From JAUWGC01 sp963753055 (GTDB taxonomy: Bacteria > Bacteroidota > Bacteroidia > Bacteroidales > B18-G4), in NCBI GenBank assembly GCA_963753055.1, contig CAVWAP010000001.1, forward strand, positions 124,001 through 188,000: DNA of 64,000 bases, written 5' to 3'. Made by a program: the position numbers and the translations under genes. Positions 35,650 through 44,830 of the stretch are shown here, one piece after another; the stretch's first letter is position 1; the number at the start of each line of letters is the position of its first letter. A model generated the notes under the pieces. That model was not told the origin of the DNA and did not search any database. It saw only the letters and a list, made by a program, of their open reading frames with translations.

Positions 35650-36723
35650 ATGTCTGAAGCATCCCCGGCATATAAATTATTCAGCGACCCCTGGAAGTTC
35701 TATAATGCCATGCTGGAGGACATAGAACAGGCCAGGGATTATGTCTATATCGAGACTTATAAGTTTGGCAGTGGTAACATCGGTGAGCGCTTCAGAAATG
35801 TTTTAACCAGGAAGGCCAAAGAAGGGGTGATGATCAAATTGCTGATAGACTCCTGGGGCACATCCGTTTCCTCGTCATTCTTTAACGAGATGATACAGCA
35901 TGGTGCTGAGGTCCGTTTTTTCAAGAAGATCAAGTTTTTTATAGATTTTTTTACGAAGAACCACAGGCGTAATCATCGCAAGCTGATGATTATCGATGAT
36001 AAGATAAGCTATCTTGGCTCTGCCAATATTGCAGGGCATTCCCTTAACTGGCGGGAAAGCATGCTAAGAGTTGACAGCAGCTTAACCGGTAAATTCAAAG
36101 AAGTCTTTTTAGAGGATTTCAGGCTTTACAAAAGATATGTGTACAACAAGCCGGTTTTTACCAGGCTGATCAAGCATGAGGGGTTTGAGATCCTGAGGGA
36201 TGTGCCCTCTATCACAAGGCAGCGGATAAAAAAAAGATATGAACGCCTGCTGAAAAATGCCAAAAGCAAAGTCTTCATCGAAACACCCTATTTCCTGCCC
36301 AGCTTCCTGTTGCGAAAAGCCCTGGTAGATGCCGCCAACCGTAATGTTGAGGTTAATATCATTATTCCAAAACACTCTGATATAGGACTAATTGATGTGA
36401 TCAGAAACCGGTACCTGGGTAATCTTTATAAAAATAACGTTAAGCTTTGGTACTACATGCCACATAACCTTCATGCCAAGATCATCCTTGTTGATGATGA
36501 GCTGTTTTGTATTGGATCAGCCAACTTTGACTACCGTAGTTTTCGATACCAGCATGAATTAATGTTGTTGGGAGTGGAAGCAGACATTTTAAGCCAGGTA
36601 AAGAATCATATTGATACAACCCTCATTAATTGCGAACCTTTTAATTTCGATGACTGGAAACGCCGGCCCTTCATCCAGAAATTCATCGAATGGATTTTCA
36701 TGCCTTTCCGTTATCTTCTGTAA
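35650..36723 (+). CDS. Phospholipase D-like / cardiolipin synthase family protein
   Basis: A 357-residue enzyme with two HKD motifs: HRKLMIIDD followed by GSANIAGHSLNWRES, and HAKIILVDDE followed by GSANFDYRSF. Both halves of the PLD active site are intact. Such proteins join phosphatidylglycerol or transfer phosphatidyl groups to make cardiolipin. No N-terminal membrane helix is obvious, unlike ClsA; it is closer in size to ClsB/ClsC types. It follows the LytTR gene by 18 bases and may belong to its transcription unit. Confidence 0.88.
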   Translation: MSEASPAYKLFSDPWKFYNAMLEDIEQARDYVYIETYKFGSGNIGERFRNVLTRKAKEGVMIKLLIDSWGTSVSSSFFNEMIQHGAEVRFFKKIKFFIDFFTKNHRRNHRKLMIIDDKISYLGSANIAGHSLNWRESMLRVDSSLTGKFKEVFLEDFRLYKRYVYNKPVFTRLIKHEGFEILRDVPSITRQRIKKRYERLLKNAKSKVFIETPYFLPSFLLRKALVDAANRNVEVNIIIPKHSDIGLIDVIRNRYLGNLYKNNVKLWYYMPHNLHAKIILVDDELFCIGSANFDYRSFRYQHELMLLGVEADILSQVKNHIDTTLINCEPFNFDDWKRRPFIQKFIEWIFMPFRYLL

Positions 36724-36735
36724 GGGTAAATATTA

Positions 36736-36743
36736 TACTTTTG
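36736..36743 (+). promoter_or_regulatory. Candidate -7 box (TACTTTTG) for rocD
   Basis: TACTTTTG lies 31 bases before the rocD ATG at 36775, in the short spacer after the PLD gene. No TTG is seen at -33. Confidence 0.4.
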
Positions 36744-36774
36744 CAAAATAATTCTAATTCTAATTTACAGAGCT

Positions 36775-38010
36775 ATGTTTATCGATAAAACTGAACAACT
36801 GACTTCTGCTCAAGCTATGCAGCTGGAAGATCAATACGGTGCACACAACTACCATCCATTGCCTGTGGTATTGTCAAAAGGAGAAGGCGTTCATGTATGG
36901 GACGTTGAGGGCAAGATGTATTATGACTTTCTTTCAGCTTATTCTGCTGTTAACCAGGGTCATTGCCATCCCCGCATAGTCGACGCGCTGGTTGATCAGG
37001 CCAGGACCCTTACACTCACTTCAAGAGCATTCTACAATGATGTACTGGGTATATATGAGAAGTACATGAGTGAGTATTTTGGTTACGACAAGATGTTGCC
37101 GATGAATACCGGTGCTGAGGGTGTGGAAACAGCATTAAAGATATGCCGTAAGTGGGCTTATGAGAAGAAAGGCCTTGCTGAGGACGAAGCAAAGATCATT
37201 GTTTGCGAAAACAATTTCCATGGCAGGACCATTACGATTGTATCCATGTCTACTGACCCTGATGCAAAAAATGGATTTGGTCCGTTTACACCAGGATTTA
37301 TCACCATTCCTTACAATGATATTCCTGCTCTCGAAAAAGCGCTTGAAGATCCTCAAGTAGCAGGCTTCCTTGTCGAGCCTATCCAGGGTGAAGCCGGAGT
37401 ATTTGTACCGGATGAAGGGTACCTGCAAAAAGCGCAGGGATTATGTAAATCAAAGAATGTCCTCTTTATTGCAGATGAAGTACAGACTGGTATTGCCAGA
37501 ACTGGCAAGCTGCTTGCCTGTGATCATGAAGGTGTCAAGCCTGATATGCTGATCCTGGGGAAAGCCCTTTCAGGAGGTGTTTATCCAATCTCAGCAGTAC
37601 TGGCTAATGACGATATCATGCTTTGCATCAAGCCCGGTCAGCATGGATCAACCTTTGGTGGCAATCCCATTGCCGCTAAAGTTGCCATCACTGCACTTGA
37701 AGTGATCAAGGATGAAAACCTGGCAGAGAATGCTGAGCAACTTGGCCAGATATTCCGCGATGAGCTGAGGAAGATTGATTCAGACATGATAGAGCTCGTC
37801 AGAGGTAAAGGATTACTGAATGCTGTAGTGATCAAACCCAAGAATGGTAAAACTGCATGGGATGTATGTGTGAAGATGAAGGATAATGGTTTGCTTGCCA
37901 AGCCAACACATGATCATATCATCCGCTTTGCACCCCCACTGGTTATCAATGAAGAGCAGGTGTTTGAAGCAATCCAAATTATCAAAGAATCTATCCTGTC
38001 TTTTGAATAA
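36775..38010 (+). CDS. rocD: Ornithine--oxo-acid transaminase
   Basis: A 411-residue class III PLP aminotransferase. Motifs include YYDFLSAYSAVNQGHCHPRI, NTGAEGVETALKICRKWAY and LFIADEVQTGIARTGKLLAC. The PLP Lys is in ILGKALSGGVYPISAVL, and HGSTFGGNPIAAKVAITAL also matches. The opening GAHNYHPLPVVLSKGEG is specific to ornithine aminotransferases. It converts ornithine and 2-oxoglutarate to glutamate semialdehyde and glutamate. A terminator hairpin follows right after the stop. Confidence 0.94.
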   Translation: MFIDKTEQLTSAQAMQLEDQYGAHNYHPLPVVLSKGEGVHVWDVEGKMYYDFLSAYSAVNQGHCHPRIVDALVDQARTLTLTSRAFYNDVLGIYEKYMSEYFGYDKMLPMNTGAEGVETALKICRKWAYEKKGLAEDEAKIIVCENNFHGRTITIVSMSTDPDAKNGFGPFTPGFITIPYNDIPALEKALEDPQVAGFLVEPIQGEAGVFVPDEGYLQKAQGLCKSKNVLFIADEVQTGIARTGKLLACDHEGVKPDMLILGKALSGGVYPISAVLANDDIMLCIKPGQHGSTFGGNPIAAKVAITALEVIKDENLAENAEQLGQIFRDELRKIDSDMIELVRGKGLLNAVVIKPKNGKTAWDVCVKMKDNGLLAKPTHDHIIRFAPPLVINEEQVFEAIQIIKESILSFE

Positions 38011-38014
38011 AAAA

Positions 38015-38040
38015 AGCCCCGCGGTCTTACACGCGGGGCT
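38015..38040. terminator. Bidirectional rho-independent terminator between rocD and sod
   Basis: A perfect 9-bp stem, AGCCCCGCG / CGCGGGGCT, with an 8-base loop lies between the convergent genes rocD and sod. It is preceded by a run of A on the plus strand, which is a strong U-tract when transcribed from the minus strand. It therefore fits best as the sod terminator but can serve both genes. A second small inverted repeat, TTGTTAT/ATAACAA, lies at 38067-38086. Confidence 0.85.
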
Positions 38041-38106
38041 TACCATTATTAACCCAAATCAAATAATTGTTATCTGCTCATAACAATGCTTGTAAAAAAC
38101 TAATCT

Positions 38107-38724
38107 TTACTCAATAGCTCTTATATATCTTTCAGTCACAGCCTCCCAGCTAACAACATTCCAGAAAGCCTGGATGTATTCCGGTCGCCTGTTCTGGTAT
38201 TTCAAATAATAAGCATGTTCCCAGACATCCAGTCCAAGGATTGGTGTACCCTTAACTTCAGCCAGATCCATCAACGGATTGTCCTGGTTAGCCGTGGAGC
38301 TGATATCCAGTCCGCCCTGTGCATTGATTGATAACCATGCCCAGCCACTGCCGAACCTCGTAGCTGCAGCGTCTGAAAACTTGCTTTTGAATTCTTCAAA
38401 TGAGCCAAATACGCTTGAAATAGCATCAGCTAGTTTACCTGATGGTGCGCTTCCTCCATTTGGTGACATGATGGTCCAAAAAAGGTCGTGGTTATAAAAA
38501 CCACCTCCGTTATTACGTACCCCGGCTGATTCTTTACTCATTGAGGAGAAAATATCCAGTAGTGGAGCTTCAGCAATGCTTGTGCCATCAATGGCTGCCA
38601 TGAATTTGTCAAAATAACCTTTATGGTGCTTGGTATAATGCAACTCCATAGTTTGCGCATCGATATATGGCTCGAGTGCATCGTAAGCGTAAGGTAATTC
38701 AGGAAATTCTATGTGGTGACTCAT
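38107..38724 (-). CDS. Superoxide dismutase (Fe/Mn family)
   Basis: A 205-residue cytoplasmic SOD. Metal ligands are visible: His in LHYTKHHKGYFDKF, His in NNGGGFYNHDLFW, and Asp and His in LDVWEHAYYLKYQNRR. RFGSGWAWLSIN is typical of the family. Metal preference (Fe, Mn or cambialistic, as in Bacteroides) cannot be fixed from the motifs. It is a single gene, convergent to rocD, with a promoter box at 38753. Confidence 0.95.
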   Translation of the reverse strand: MSHHIEFPELPYAYDALEPYIDAQTMELHYTKHHKGYFDKFMAAIDGTSIAEAPLLDIFSSMSKESAGVRNNGGGFYNHDLFWTIMSPNGGSAPSGKLADAISSVFGSFEEFKSKFSDAAATRFGSGWAWLSINAQGGLDISSTANQDNPLMDLAEVKGTPILGLDVWEHAYYLKYQNRRPEYIQAFWNVVSWEAVTERYIRAIE

Positions 38725-38752
38725 ATCTATGATTGTTTCAAAAATGTTAATG

Positions 38753-38760
38753 CAAAAATA
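38753..38760 (-). promoter_or_regulatory. Candidate -7 box (TATTTTTG) for the superoxide dismutase gene
   Basis: The minus strand reads TATTTTTG 28 bases before the ATG at 38724, within an AT-rich 156-base spacer. No -33 TTTG is visible. Confidence 0.4.
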
Positions 38761-38880
38761 AATAATTAATTTTAATTTAGACTTATTTAAAATAACATTT
38801 ATTATAGAAAAATGTTCAACTGACAGGAAAATAATTTTAAGTATCTGTAAAGCAGGGCGTTGGAGGGTTGTTAAAAAATG

Positions 38881-41424
38881 TTAAAAAGTGGCTACCAACT
38901 TAAGATTGATCTGTCTTGGGGTCAGGTAATTAGGCACAGCATACTGCCGGCCATTGAAGTCCCTGACCCAGAGGTAGGAAATTGTATTTCGTATCTGGAA
39001 AAGGTTAAAAACCTCCAGGCTGATCCACATGGTTTTGAATACCCTCAATGGGTTTTTGGGACCGAAAGAAGAATAACCACCTATCAGCTGCTTGGCAAAA
39101 CCTATATCTACACGTTTATAGGATGTATGATAGCGGAGCGTATCAGCATAGCGTTCTGTATCCGGAGGTCCCAGGGGAAGAGGAGTAGAAAATAGCAGTT
39201 TGATATACATCTTGTAGGTGGGATTATTGGGCAGGTAATCCTGGAAGAACAAAGCAAAATTAAATCTTTGGTCTGTCGGGCGCGGAATATATCCCGGGTA
39301 GACAATAGAGCTATCAACAGCAACTTTATCTTCAACACCATACCTGATCTCCTTGCCTTCCTCATTATAGTACTTGTAATAAAAATCATCATCCAGATCC
39401 TCTGATGTCTTCAGAAAAGAAACGCTGGCCCACGATTCAGTACCCTTAATGAATTCACCATTGATCTTGAAATCAATTCCATAGGCGTAACCGCGGGCAT
39501 TGTTTTCGCCCATGTAACGGATCCTGACATTATCAATTTCATAAGGATTCAGGGAATTTAAATCTTTATAATAGGCTTCGGAAGTAAACTTGAATGGCCT
39601 TTGCCAAGCTTTGAAATTGAGATCCATGCCCAGCACAAAATGGATTGACTGTTGTGCTTTGACATCTGTATTAACAACCCCGTATGGATCACGGTATTCC
39701 CTCAGCAGGGGAGGTTGAAAATAGACACCTGTAGCAAACCTGAAGAGGATATCACTTTTCCAGGCAGGCTTATAGGCCAATGATGCCCTGGGGCTCAGCA
39801 GGAACTGCTTATTCAGTGTTGAGTAATTGGTCCTGAGCCCGGCAGTGACTATCAGGGATGCTGCATTATTCATTTTCAGGTCCCACGTGTTCTGAACATA
39901 TGAAGTAATCCTGGTGGACTGCAGTTTTGTCAGTGGGGTATAGACATAATTGTACATCTTCAAAGGTGGGGCAGACTGTCCTGTGGTGTCGCCTATATTG
40001 TTATTCGGGTATGGCAAAGTATACCCGGCAGAATCGATCAATTCCCATTCATTTGCTTTTGTATCGAAGATCTCACGCTGAATATTTACTCCCCACCTCA
40101 GTATTTTATTGCCCTTAGAATAGGTCCCCTGGTGCTGCAGGCTCAGGAACAGGCCCCTGAGGTAATTCCGGCTATGGTCAAGAAATGACCCGACACCTTG
40201 CACTTGCAAGACTTCACCATACTGCTCACTGCCCAGGTCTGTCTCAACCCGTCCGATCCAATATTGCCCTAGCAGGTCATATGTTTCGGTTTCCAGAGTG
40301 CCAAAAACAGAACCGATAAACTTCAGGTCCAGGTTATTGTTTGGACGAAAACCAGCTGTAAATGCACCCAAATAATTATCATAGCGGTCAACCTCCTGTC
40401 CCTCGAAATATATTTTCAGTTTATAAGCCTCATTGATAGTCCCGAATACTGTTTCCCGGGATTCAGGCACCATCTTGTAGGAGTTGAGTGCATAATAGCC
40501 CAGGAATGATATTTCCCATTTAGGATTGATCTTATATAGGAACAGCCCCTGCAAGTCACCAAATTGCGGCTTATAATCACCTTCTGTTTGCAGGCCCTTG
40601 AGAAAGTACTGGTTTGTCTTGTACCGGGCACCTACCAGATAGCTAAAACGTTGGTTTTTACTCATGCCTTCGACGTGAGCCATTGCACCGAGGAAGCTCA
40701 GGTTGACTGAGCCACCAAAAGCTGTAGGTCGCTTGTATTGTATGTCGAGAACTGACGACATCCTGTCACCATATTTAGCTTCAAACCCACCTGCAGAAAA
40801 AGAAACAGATGATGCCAGGTCGGCATTTACAAAGCTGAGCCCTTCCTGCTGACCGGCACGGATCAGGAATGGCCTGTAAATCTCTATTCCATTTACATAA
40901 ACCAGGTTTTCATCGTAATTGCCGCCCCTGACAGAGTATTGCGAACTTAATTCATTCCTGGATGATACTCCGGGCATAGTTATGATCAGTTCTTCAATGC
41001 CACCTGATAGGGAAGGGATCTTGTTTGCCATCTTGGGGTCAAGCCTGATAAAGCTGGTATTGCGTACCTGGTGATCAACAATCTCAACATCATCCAGTTC
41101 CTCAGTGGAAGGTACCAGAGAAATATTCAGCTCCTTTTCCTGTCCTTTGCTAAGGTTCACAAGGAACTGTTGTTGATGATAGCTGATATGTGATATGACG
41201 AGCGTAAGCTCTGTATTGGCTGGCACTACGAGCATGTAATTACCATCTTCACCGGTGGAGGTGCCTCCTGAATAACCGATCACCGAGAGGTTGGCAAACT
41301 CAACCGGATTGCCCTTATCGTTCGTGACCTTGCCATAAACAGCTGCTTTTTCCTGGCTTATCCCTAAGAGAGGAATAATGAGCAGGAAGCACAGGAAAGT
41401 TATTTGTATAAGTTTATTGGCCAC
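38881..41424 (-). CDS. TonB-dependent outer-membrane receptor with carboxypeptidase-like N-terminal domain
   Basis: An 847-residue receptor. A signal peptide ends near GISQEKA. A CarboxypepD_reg-like domain follows (AAVYGKVTNDKGNPVEFANLS). The plug domain has LDDVEIVDHQ, IPSLSGGIEELIITMPGVSS and SVRGGNYDENLVYVNGIEI. A beta-barrel follows, with alternating aromatic strands ending in INLKLVATF, a typical outer-membrane C-terminus. No SusD partner is adjacent, so it is not a SusCD pair. The substrate is unknown. A small carboxypeptidase-like-domain gene lies 38 bases upstream on the same strand. Confidence 0.9.
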   Translation of the reverse strand: MANKLIQITFLCFLLIIPLLGISQEKAAVYGKVTNDKGNPVEFANLSVIGYSGGTSTGEDGNYMLVVPANTELTLVISHISYHQQQFLVNLSKGQEKELNISLVPSTEELDDVEIVDHQVRNTSFIRLDPKMANKIPSLSGGIEELIITMPGVSSRNELSSQYSVRGGNYDENLVYVNGIEIYRPFLIRAGQQEGLSFVNADLASSVSFSAGGFEAKYGDRMSSVLDIQYKRPTAFGGSVNLSFLGAMAHVEGMSKNQRFSYLVGARYKTNQYFLKGLQTEGDYKPQFGDLQGLFLYKINPKWEISFLGYYALNSYKMVPESRETVFGTINEAYKLKIYFEGQEVDRYDNYLGAFTAGFRPNNNLDLKFIGSVFGTLETETYDLLGQYWIGRVETDLGSEQYGEVLQVQGVGSFLDHSRNYLRGLFLSLQHQGTYSKGNKILRWGVNIQREIFDTKANEWELIDSAGYTLPYPNNNIGDTTGQSAPPLKMYNYVYTPLTKLQSTRITSYVQNTWDLKMNNAASLIVTAGLRTNYSTLNKQFLLSPRASLAYKPAWKSDILFRFATGVYFQPPLLREYRDPYGVVNTDVKAQQSIHFVLGMDLNFKAWQRPFKFTSEAYYKDLNSLNPYEIDNVRIRYMGENNARGYAYGIDFKINGEFIKGTESWASVSFLKTSEDLDDDFYYKYYNEEGKEIRYGVEDKVAVDSSIVYPGYIPRPTDQRFNFALFFQDYLPNNPTYKMYIKLLFSTPLPLGPPDTERYADTLRYHTSYKRVDIGFAKQLIGGYSSFGPKNPLRVFKTMWISLEVFNLFQIRNTISYLWVRDFNGRQYAVPNYLTPRQINLKLVATF

Positions 41425-41462
41425 GAATCTTCGGTCTGGTTTGGGTTTGCTAAGTTATAAAG

Positions 41463-42110
41463 TTATTGGTATTTTTTCCGCTTAAATTTTCCATCCTTCC
41501 AGGCTTTGATGAACTGGGCCCAGGCAAATGGGTTTAGAACTGTAATTGGTTGTGTCTGCCCATTATAATAAAGTCTTTGTGTCTGCTCTGAAACAAGGTA
41601 ATCATAATTCAGACTTCCATCCGACTGTATGACCAGGCTTCGTCGCATAAGATCATTTTGATTCAGGTTTTTTCTTGCAACAGCTATATCATCATCCGGG
41701 ATGTCAAGGTTCAGGAAAGCCTCTTTGAACTGCTCCTTGGTTGGCCAGGGATAGATGACCGTTTCTGAGAGGTAGATGGTATCATTGGCCATCACCTGTA
41801 TCATCGAATATCGGTTATTGGTGATGGTGTCCGGAATGACGAAGTATTGTCTTTTATAACCAATTGCCGAAAAAACCACCGTATCATTTTGCCTGGCAAC
41901 GAATGAGAAATACCCGCTGTAGTCGCTGACTGTCCCCCGGTAAGAATGCTTGATGATTATATGTGCCAGGGGCACCGGTGTCAGGCTGTCGGCCGTAAGC
42001 ATTACACCTGAGAATTGCACCAGGTCCCTGTTTGCTGTATCCTGGGCCTTCGTTTGAAGGGCTGGAAACAACGTCCCAATCAGTAATATGACAGTCAGGA
42101 AGTGACGCAT
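41463..42110 (-). CDS. Carboxypeptidase-like regulatory-domain protein
   Basis: A 215-residue exported protein. A signal peptide (FLTVILLIGTLFPALQTKA) precedes a CarboxypepD_reg-like beta-sandwich (FSGVMLTADSLTPVPLAHI, SDYSGYFSFVARQNDTVVF, SAIGYKRQYFVI). The remaining third is unassigned and ends in a basic tail. Such proteins are periplasmic or outer-membrane-associated in Bacteroidota, but no biochemical function is known. It sits upstream of the TonB-dependent receptor and is probably co-transcribed with it. Confidence 0.8.
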   Translation of the reverse strand: MRHFLTVILLIGTLFPALQTKAQDTANRDLVQFSGVMLTADSLTPVPLAHIIIKHSYRGTVSDYSGYFSFVARQNDTVVFSAIGYKRQYFVIPDTITNNRYSMIQVMANDTIYLSETVIYPWPTKEQFKEAFLNLDIPDDDIAVARKNLNQNDLMRRSLVIQSDGSLNYDYLVSEQTQRLYYNGQTQPITVLNPFAWAQFIKAWKDGKFKRKKYQ

Positions 42111-42200
42111 AATTCTTTAATATATGGTAAAGTTATTCAAAGTATGTAAACGAAGTCAACTAAAAAATATTTTCAGGAGATGATATTGGAATAATTAAAA

Positions 42201-42232
42201 AAGCCGCCATATGATTCATCATACAGCAGCTT
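42201..42232 (-). terminator. Rho-independent terminator after rpmB
   Basis: On the minus strand a 15-bp stem (AAGCTGCTGTATGAT with ATCATATGGCGGCTT, including G-U pairs) is followed by TTTTTTAATT. It lies 26 bases after the rpmB stop. Confidence 0.75.
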
Positions 42233-42258
42233 TTCATCAACAATTTATTGGAAATATC

Positions 42259-42498
42259 TTATTTGGCCAGGAATCCTTTTTCGCGGGCATCCTTTATAGC
42301 AGCATAAACACCCTTTTTGTTGATGGTCCTGAGTCCATTGGCGGAAACCTTCAGGGTGATCCATTTATCCTCTTCAGGGATATAAAATCTTTTTGTATGC
42401 AAGTTCGGATAGAACTTCCTCCTGGTTTTTATGTTTGAGTGAGAAACCTTGTTTCCCACCATCACTTTCTTTCCTGTTATTTCACAAATTCTTGACAT
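42259..42498 (-). CDS. rpmB: 50S ribosomal protein L28
   Basis: A 79-residue L28 protein: SRICEITGKKVMVGNKVSHS at the start and TLKVSANGLRTINKKGVYA near the end. The longer open frame adds 34 residues with no counterpart in the family, so the ATG at 42498 is used. There are no Cys pairs beyond the single early Cys, so it is not a zinc-ribbon form of the classic type. A terminator follows at 42201. It stands alone, without the rpmG seen in other genomes. Confidence 0.95.
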   Translation of the reverse strand: MSRICEITGKKVMVGNKVSHSNIKTRRKFYPNLHTKRFYIPEEDKWITLKVSANGLRTINKKGVYAAIKDAREKGFLAK

Positions 42499-42591
42499 CT
42501 TCAAATACTTTTCGGGGTTGCTTTCCAAAAACGGAGTGCAAATAACGGGATTTATTTTCAAATAGACAAGGAAATCACTAAAAAAGTGAAT

Positions 42592-42625
42592 ACTGATCAC
42601 TGAACAGTGAACAGCGGTGATCAGT
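42592..42625. repeat. TGATCACTGAACAG-word palindrome at the end of cinA
   Basis: ACTGATCAC at 42592-42600 faces GTGATCAGT at 42617-42625, with CTGAACAGTGAACAG words between. The right arm overlaps the cinA stop codon. It is of the same shuffled-word type as other spacers. Confidence 0.65.
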
Positions 42626-43865
42626 GGTTGTTGTGCAGTGATTTTCTTAGCATGTTGAGGGCGGTTACGGCGGCGATACGGATGTTACGGCCCCGGTGAT
42701 CGCCGAAGAGATACTTTTTAGCAAATACTTTTTCAGGTGTGGCGATAGCGATCCATGTTGTGCCAACGGGCTTCTCCTCTGAGCCTCCATCAGGCCCGGC
42801 AACACCGGAAACGGCAATAGCATAATCGGTTTTAAAATGGTTTCGGATTCCTGATGCCATCTCCATAACGGTCTCCTTACTCACCGCTCCATACGTAATC
42901 ATTGTCTCTTTACTGACCTTGAGTATGCCCTCCTTGATCTCATTGGAATAAGCAACAACAGAGCCTTTGAAATAGGCTGAGCTACCCGGTATGCTTGTGA
43001 TCAGATGGGCAATATAGCCGCCTGTACAGCTCTCGGCAGTCGAAAGTGTCTTCCCATGCTTCTTCAACAGGCCACCTACAAGCTCTTCAAGCAGATCATC
43101 ATCATAACCGAAGAAATACTCAGGTATTAGCTTGATCAATTCCCCGGCCTTCTTTTCAACCAAATTATGAATGGTTTTGTAATCATCACCCGTAGCAGTT
43201 ATCCTTAACCTTACTATCCCCGGTTGGGGCAGATACGCAATTTTAATATTTGATGGCAGGTCGTTTTCCCAGTCAGCAATCATTCCGGCAATCCAGGATT
43301 CCCCTTTACCTTGCGTAAGGATAGTCTTATGGACGATGGCAGGCAGATTGAATTGCTCTTTCAGCCTCGGTAAAATAAAATCGCTGACCATAGGCTTAAG
43401 TTCATAAGGTACTCCAGGCAATGAAATAAAGATGGTCCCTGCCTGCTCAAACCACATCCCGGGAGCAGTTCCGTTAAGGTTCCTGATAGGTATGCAGTTC
43501 ACCGGGATCTCGGCCTGCTTACGGTTGACTTCGGTCATCTGGTAACCGCGGATGCGAAAGCGTTCTTCAATATCCTGCAATGTTGACTGGTGCATAACCA
43601 GCTCTGTATTGAAAAACTCGCAAAGGGTAAACTTGGTAATATCATCTTTAGTGGGTCCAAGTCCACCGGTAATTAAGACCAGATCAGCTCTTTTCCCTGC
43701 TTCCTCCAGGGCTTCAAGAATTGCTTCCCGCTGATCAGGAATGAGTTCCGTCCTGGCAACATGAATGCCACTCAGGTTCAATTGTTGACCAAGCCAGGCA
43801 GCATTGGTATTAATGACCTGTCCCATCAACAATTCATCACCGATGTTGATTATTTGAGCTTTCAT
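42621..43865 (-). CDS. cinA: CinA-like competence/damage-inducible protein
   Basis: A 414-residue protein with the usual two domains. The N-terminal MoCF-like domain (INIGDELLMGQVINTNAAWL, ITGGLGPTKDDITK) acts as an ADP-ribose pyrophosphatase in studied CinA proteins. The C-terminal NMN amidohydrolase domain has STAESCTGGYIAHLITSIPG and GVAGPDGGSEEKPVGTTWI. Together they act in pyridine nucleotide salvage. The start is the ATG at 43865. It is downstream of the tandem USP gene. Confidence 0.93.
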   Translation of the reverse strand: MKAQIINIGDELLMGQVINTNAAWLGQQLNLSGIHVARTELIPDQREAILEALEEAGKRADLVLITGGLGPTKDDITKFTLCEFFNTELVMHQSTLQDIEERFRIRGYQMTEVNRKQAEIPVNCIPIRNLNGTAPGMWFEQAGTIFISLPGVPYELKPMVSDFILPRLKEQFNLPAIVHKTILTQGKGESWIAGMIADWENDLPSNIKIAYLPQPGIVRLRITATGDDYKTIHNLVEKKAGELIKLIPEYFFGYDDDLLEELVGGLLKKHGKTLSTAESCTGGYIAHLITSIPGSSAYFKGSVVAYSNEIKEGILKVSKETMITYGAVSKETVMEMASGIRNHFKTDYAIAVSGVAGPDGGSEEKPVGTTWIAIATPEKVFAKKYLFGDHRGRNIRIAAVTALNMLRKSLHNNH

Positions 43866-43883
43866 TAATTATGACATGTTCTG

Positions 43884-44783
43884 TTAATGAGCGAATGTTA
43901 CGAACCCCAGTTCCTTAGGTATGATAGACATGACAGGTACTTTAGCCCTGCGGATTATCTCCTGTGCTGAAGAGCCAATAAAGAATTCAAACAAACCGGT
44001 TTCCTGCTGTGTCATGACCATGATCAGGTCGACATCACCTTGCTCATCCGCATAATTCAGGATGCTGCAGGCTGGCGACTTATGTTTCTCAGTCATGGAA
44101 ATGAGCTCAGCACTGCAATCAACGCCACTTTTCTTTATCACGCTAACAGCTTGTTTCAATTGTTGCTTCAGTTGAGTTTCGATGGCTGCATCTCCGGCAG
44201 AAACAAGCACGGATACGATCTTAATCTTTGACCCAAACAGTTTGGCAATCTCGATAGCATTGGAGACCTTTTGCCTCGTTTCAACAGTCAGGTCCAGTGG
44301 CAGCAGTATACTCCGGCATCCGTCGTAAGTATGTTTGTTATTTATGGTTATTACAGGGGATTTTGCTCGCCGGATGACACGGCCCGACACTGAACCGATC
44401 ATGTTCTTTCCTGGACTAATTGCCTCGCTGTTAAGCCCAAGTACAATGAATTTGGACTCAAGCAATTCAGCTGCTTTCAGGATCTTATCGTATTCCTTCC
44501 CGCTGGAAATCACCGGGTTTATGGTTACTCCGCTACGCTTGCTTGCTTCCTCAGCAATCTTAACAAGCTCTTTGCGGAATCGGTCTTCGTATTCTTTTTT
44601 TAATGAGCTTGATTTTTCTCCATCGAACATGGAAAACAGGGAATGGCCGCTGTCCCGGATCACATGAAACAAAGTAATATCTAGTCCTGTAAGCTTTGCA
44701 AGGTTGAAAGATTCTTCCAATGCGACCAGTGATTTTTCTGAAAAATCTGTAGTGACAAGTATAGTATTGAAATTTCTTTTCAT
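43884..44783 (-). CDS. Tandem-domain universal stress protein
   Basis: A 299-residue protein made of two USP domains (about residues 1-150 and 155-290). The first opens with ILVTTDFSEKSLVALEESF and has the ATP-binding-type motif LGLNSEAISPGKNMIGSVS. The second opens ILLPLDLTVETRQKVSNAI and ends MTQQETGLFEFFIGSSAQEI. The role in stress tolerance is known for the family, not for this member. Its own promoter box lies at 44809. Confidence 0.9.
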   Translation of the reverse strand: MKRNFNTILVTTDFSEKSLVALEESFNLAKLTGLDITLFHVIRDSGHSLFSMFDGEKSSSLKKEYEDRFRKELVKIAEEASKRSGVTINPVISSGKEYDKILKAAELLESKFIVLGLNSEAISPGKNMIGSVSGRVIRRAKSPVITINNKHTYDGCRSILLPLDLTVETRQKVSNAIEIAKLFGSKIKIVSVLVSAGDAAIETQLKQQLKQAVSVIKKSGVDCSAELISMTEKHKSPACSILNYADEQGDVDLIMVMTQQETGLFEFFIGSSAQEIIRRAKVPVMSIIPKELGFVTFAH

Positions 44784-44808
44784 ATCTTCATATCTTTAAT
44801 CGAGCTTA

Positions 44809-44816
44809 CAAAGATA
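44809..44816 (-). promoter_or_regulatory. Candidate -7 box (TATCTTTG) for the tandem USP gene
   Basis: The minus strand reads TATCTTTG 26 bases before the ATG at 44783, in the short divergent spacer shared with the nucleoside phosphorylase gene. Confidence 0.45.
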
Positions 44817-44830
44817 TTTAATATTTAACA

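Noticed and set aside
38067..38086. TTGTTAT/ATAACAA inverted repeat as a terminator or small RNA
   Set aside because: It is AT-rich, short and lacks a U-run; the GC-rich hairpin at 38015 explains termination better.
38881..42110. SusC/SusD polysaccharide utilisation pair
   Set aside because: The receptor is TonB-dependent with a carboxypeptidase-like domain, but the neighbour is a short domain protein, not a SusD lipoprotein, and no glycoside hydrolases are nearby.
42499..42600. Longer rpmB with 34 extra residues
   Set aside because: L28 proteins start directly before SRICEITGK; the extension reads through repeat-like spacer sequence.
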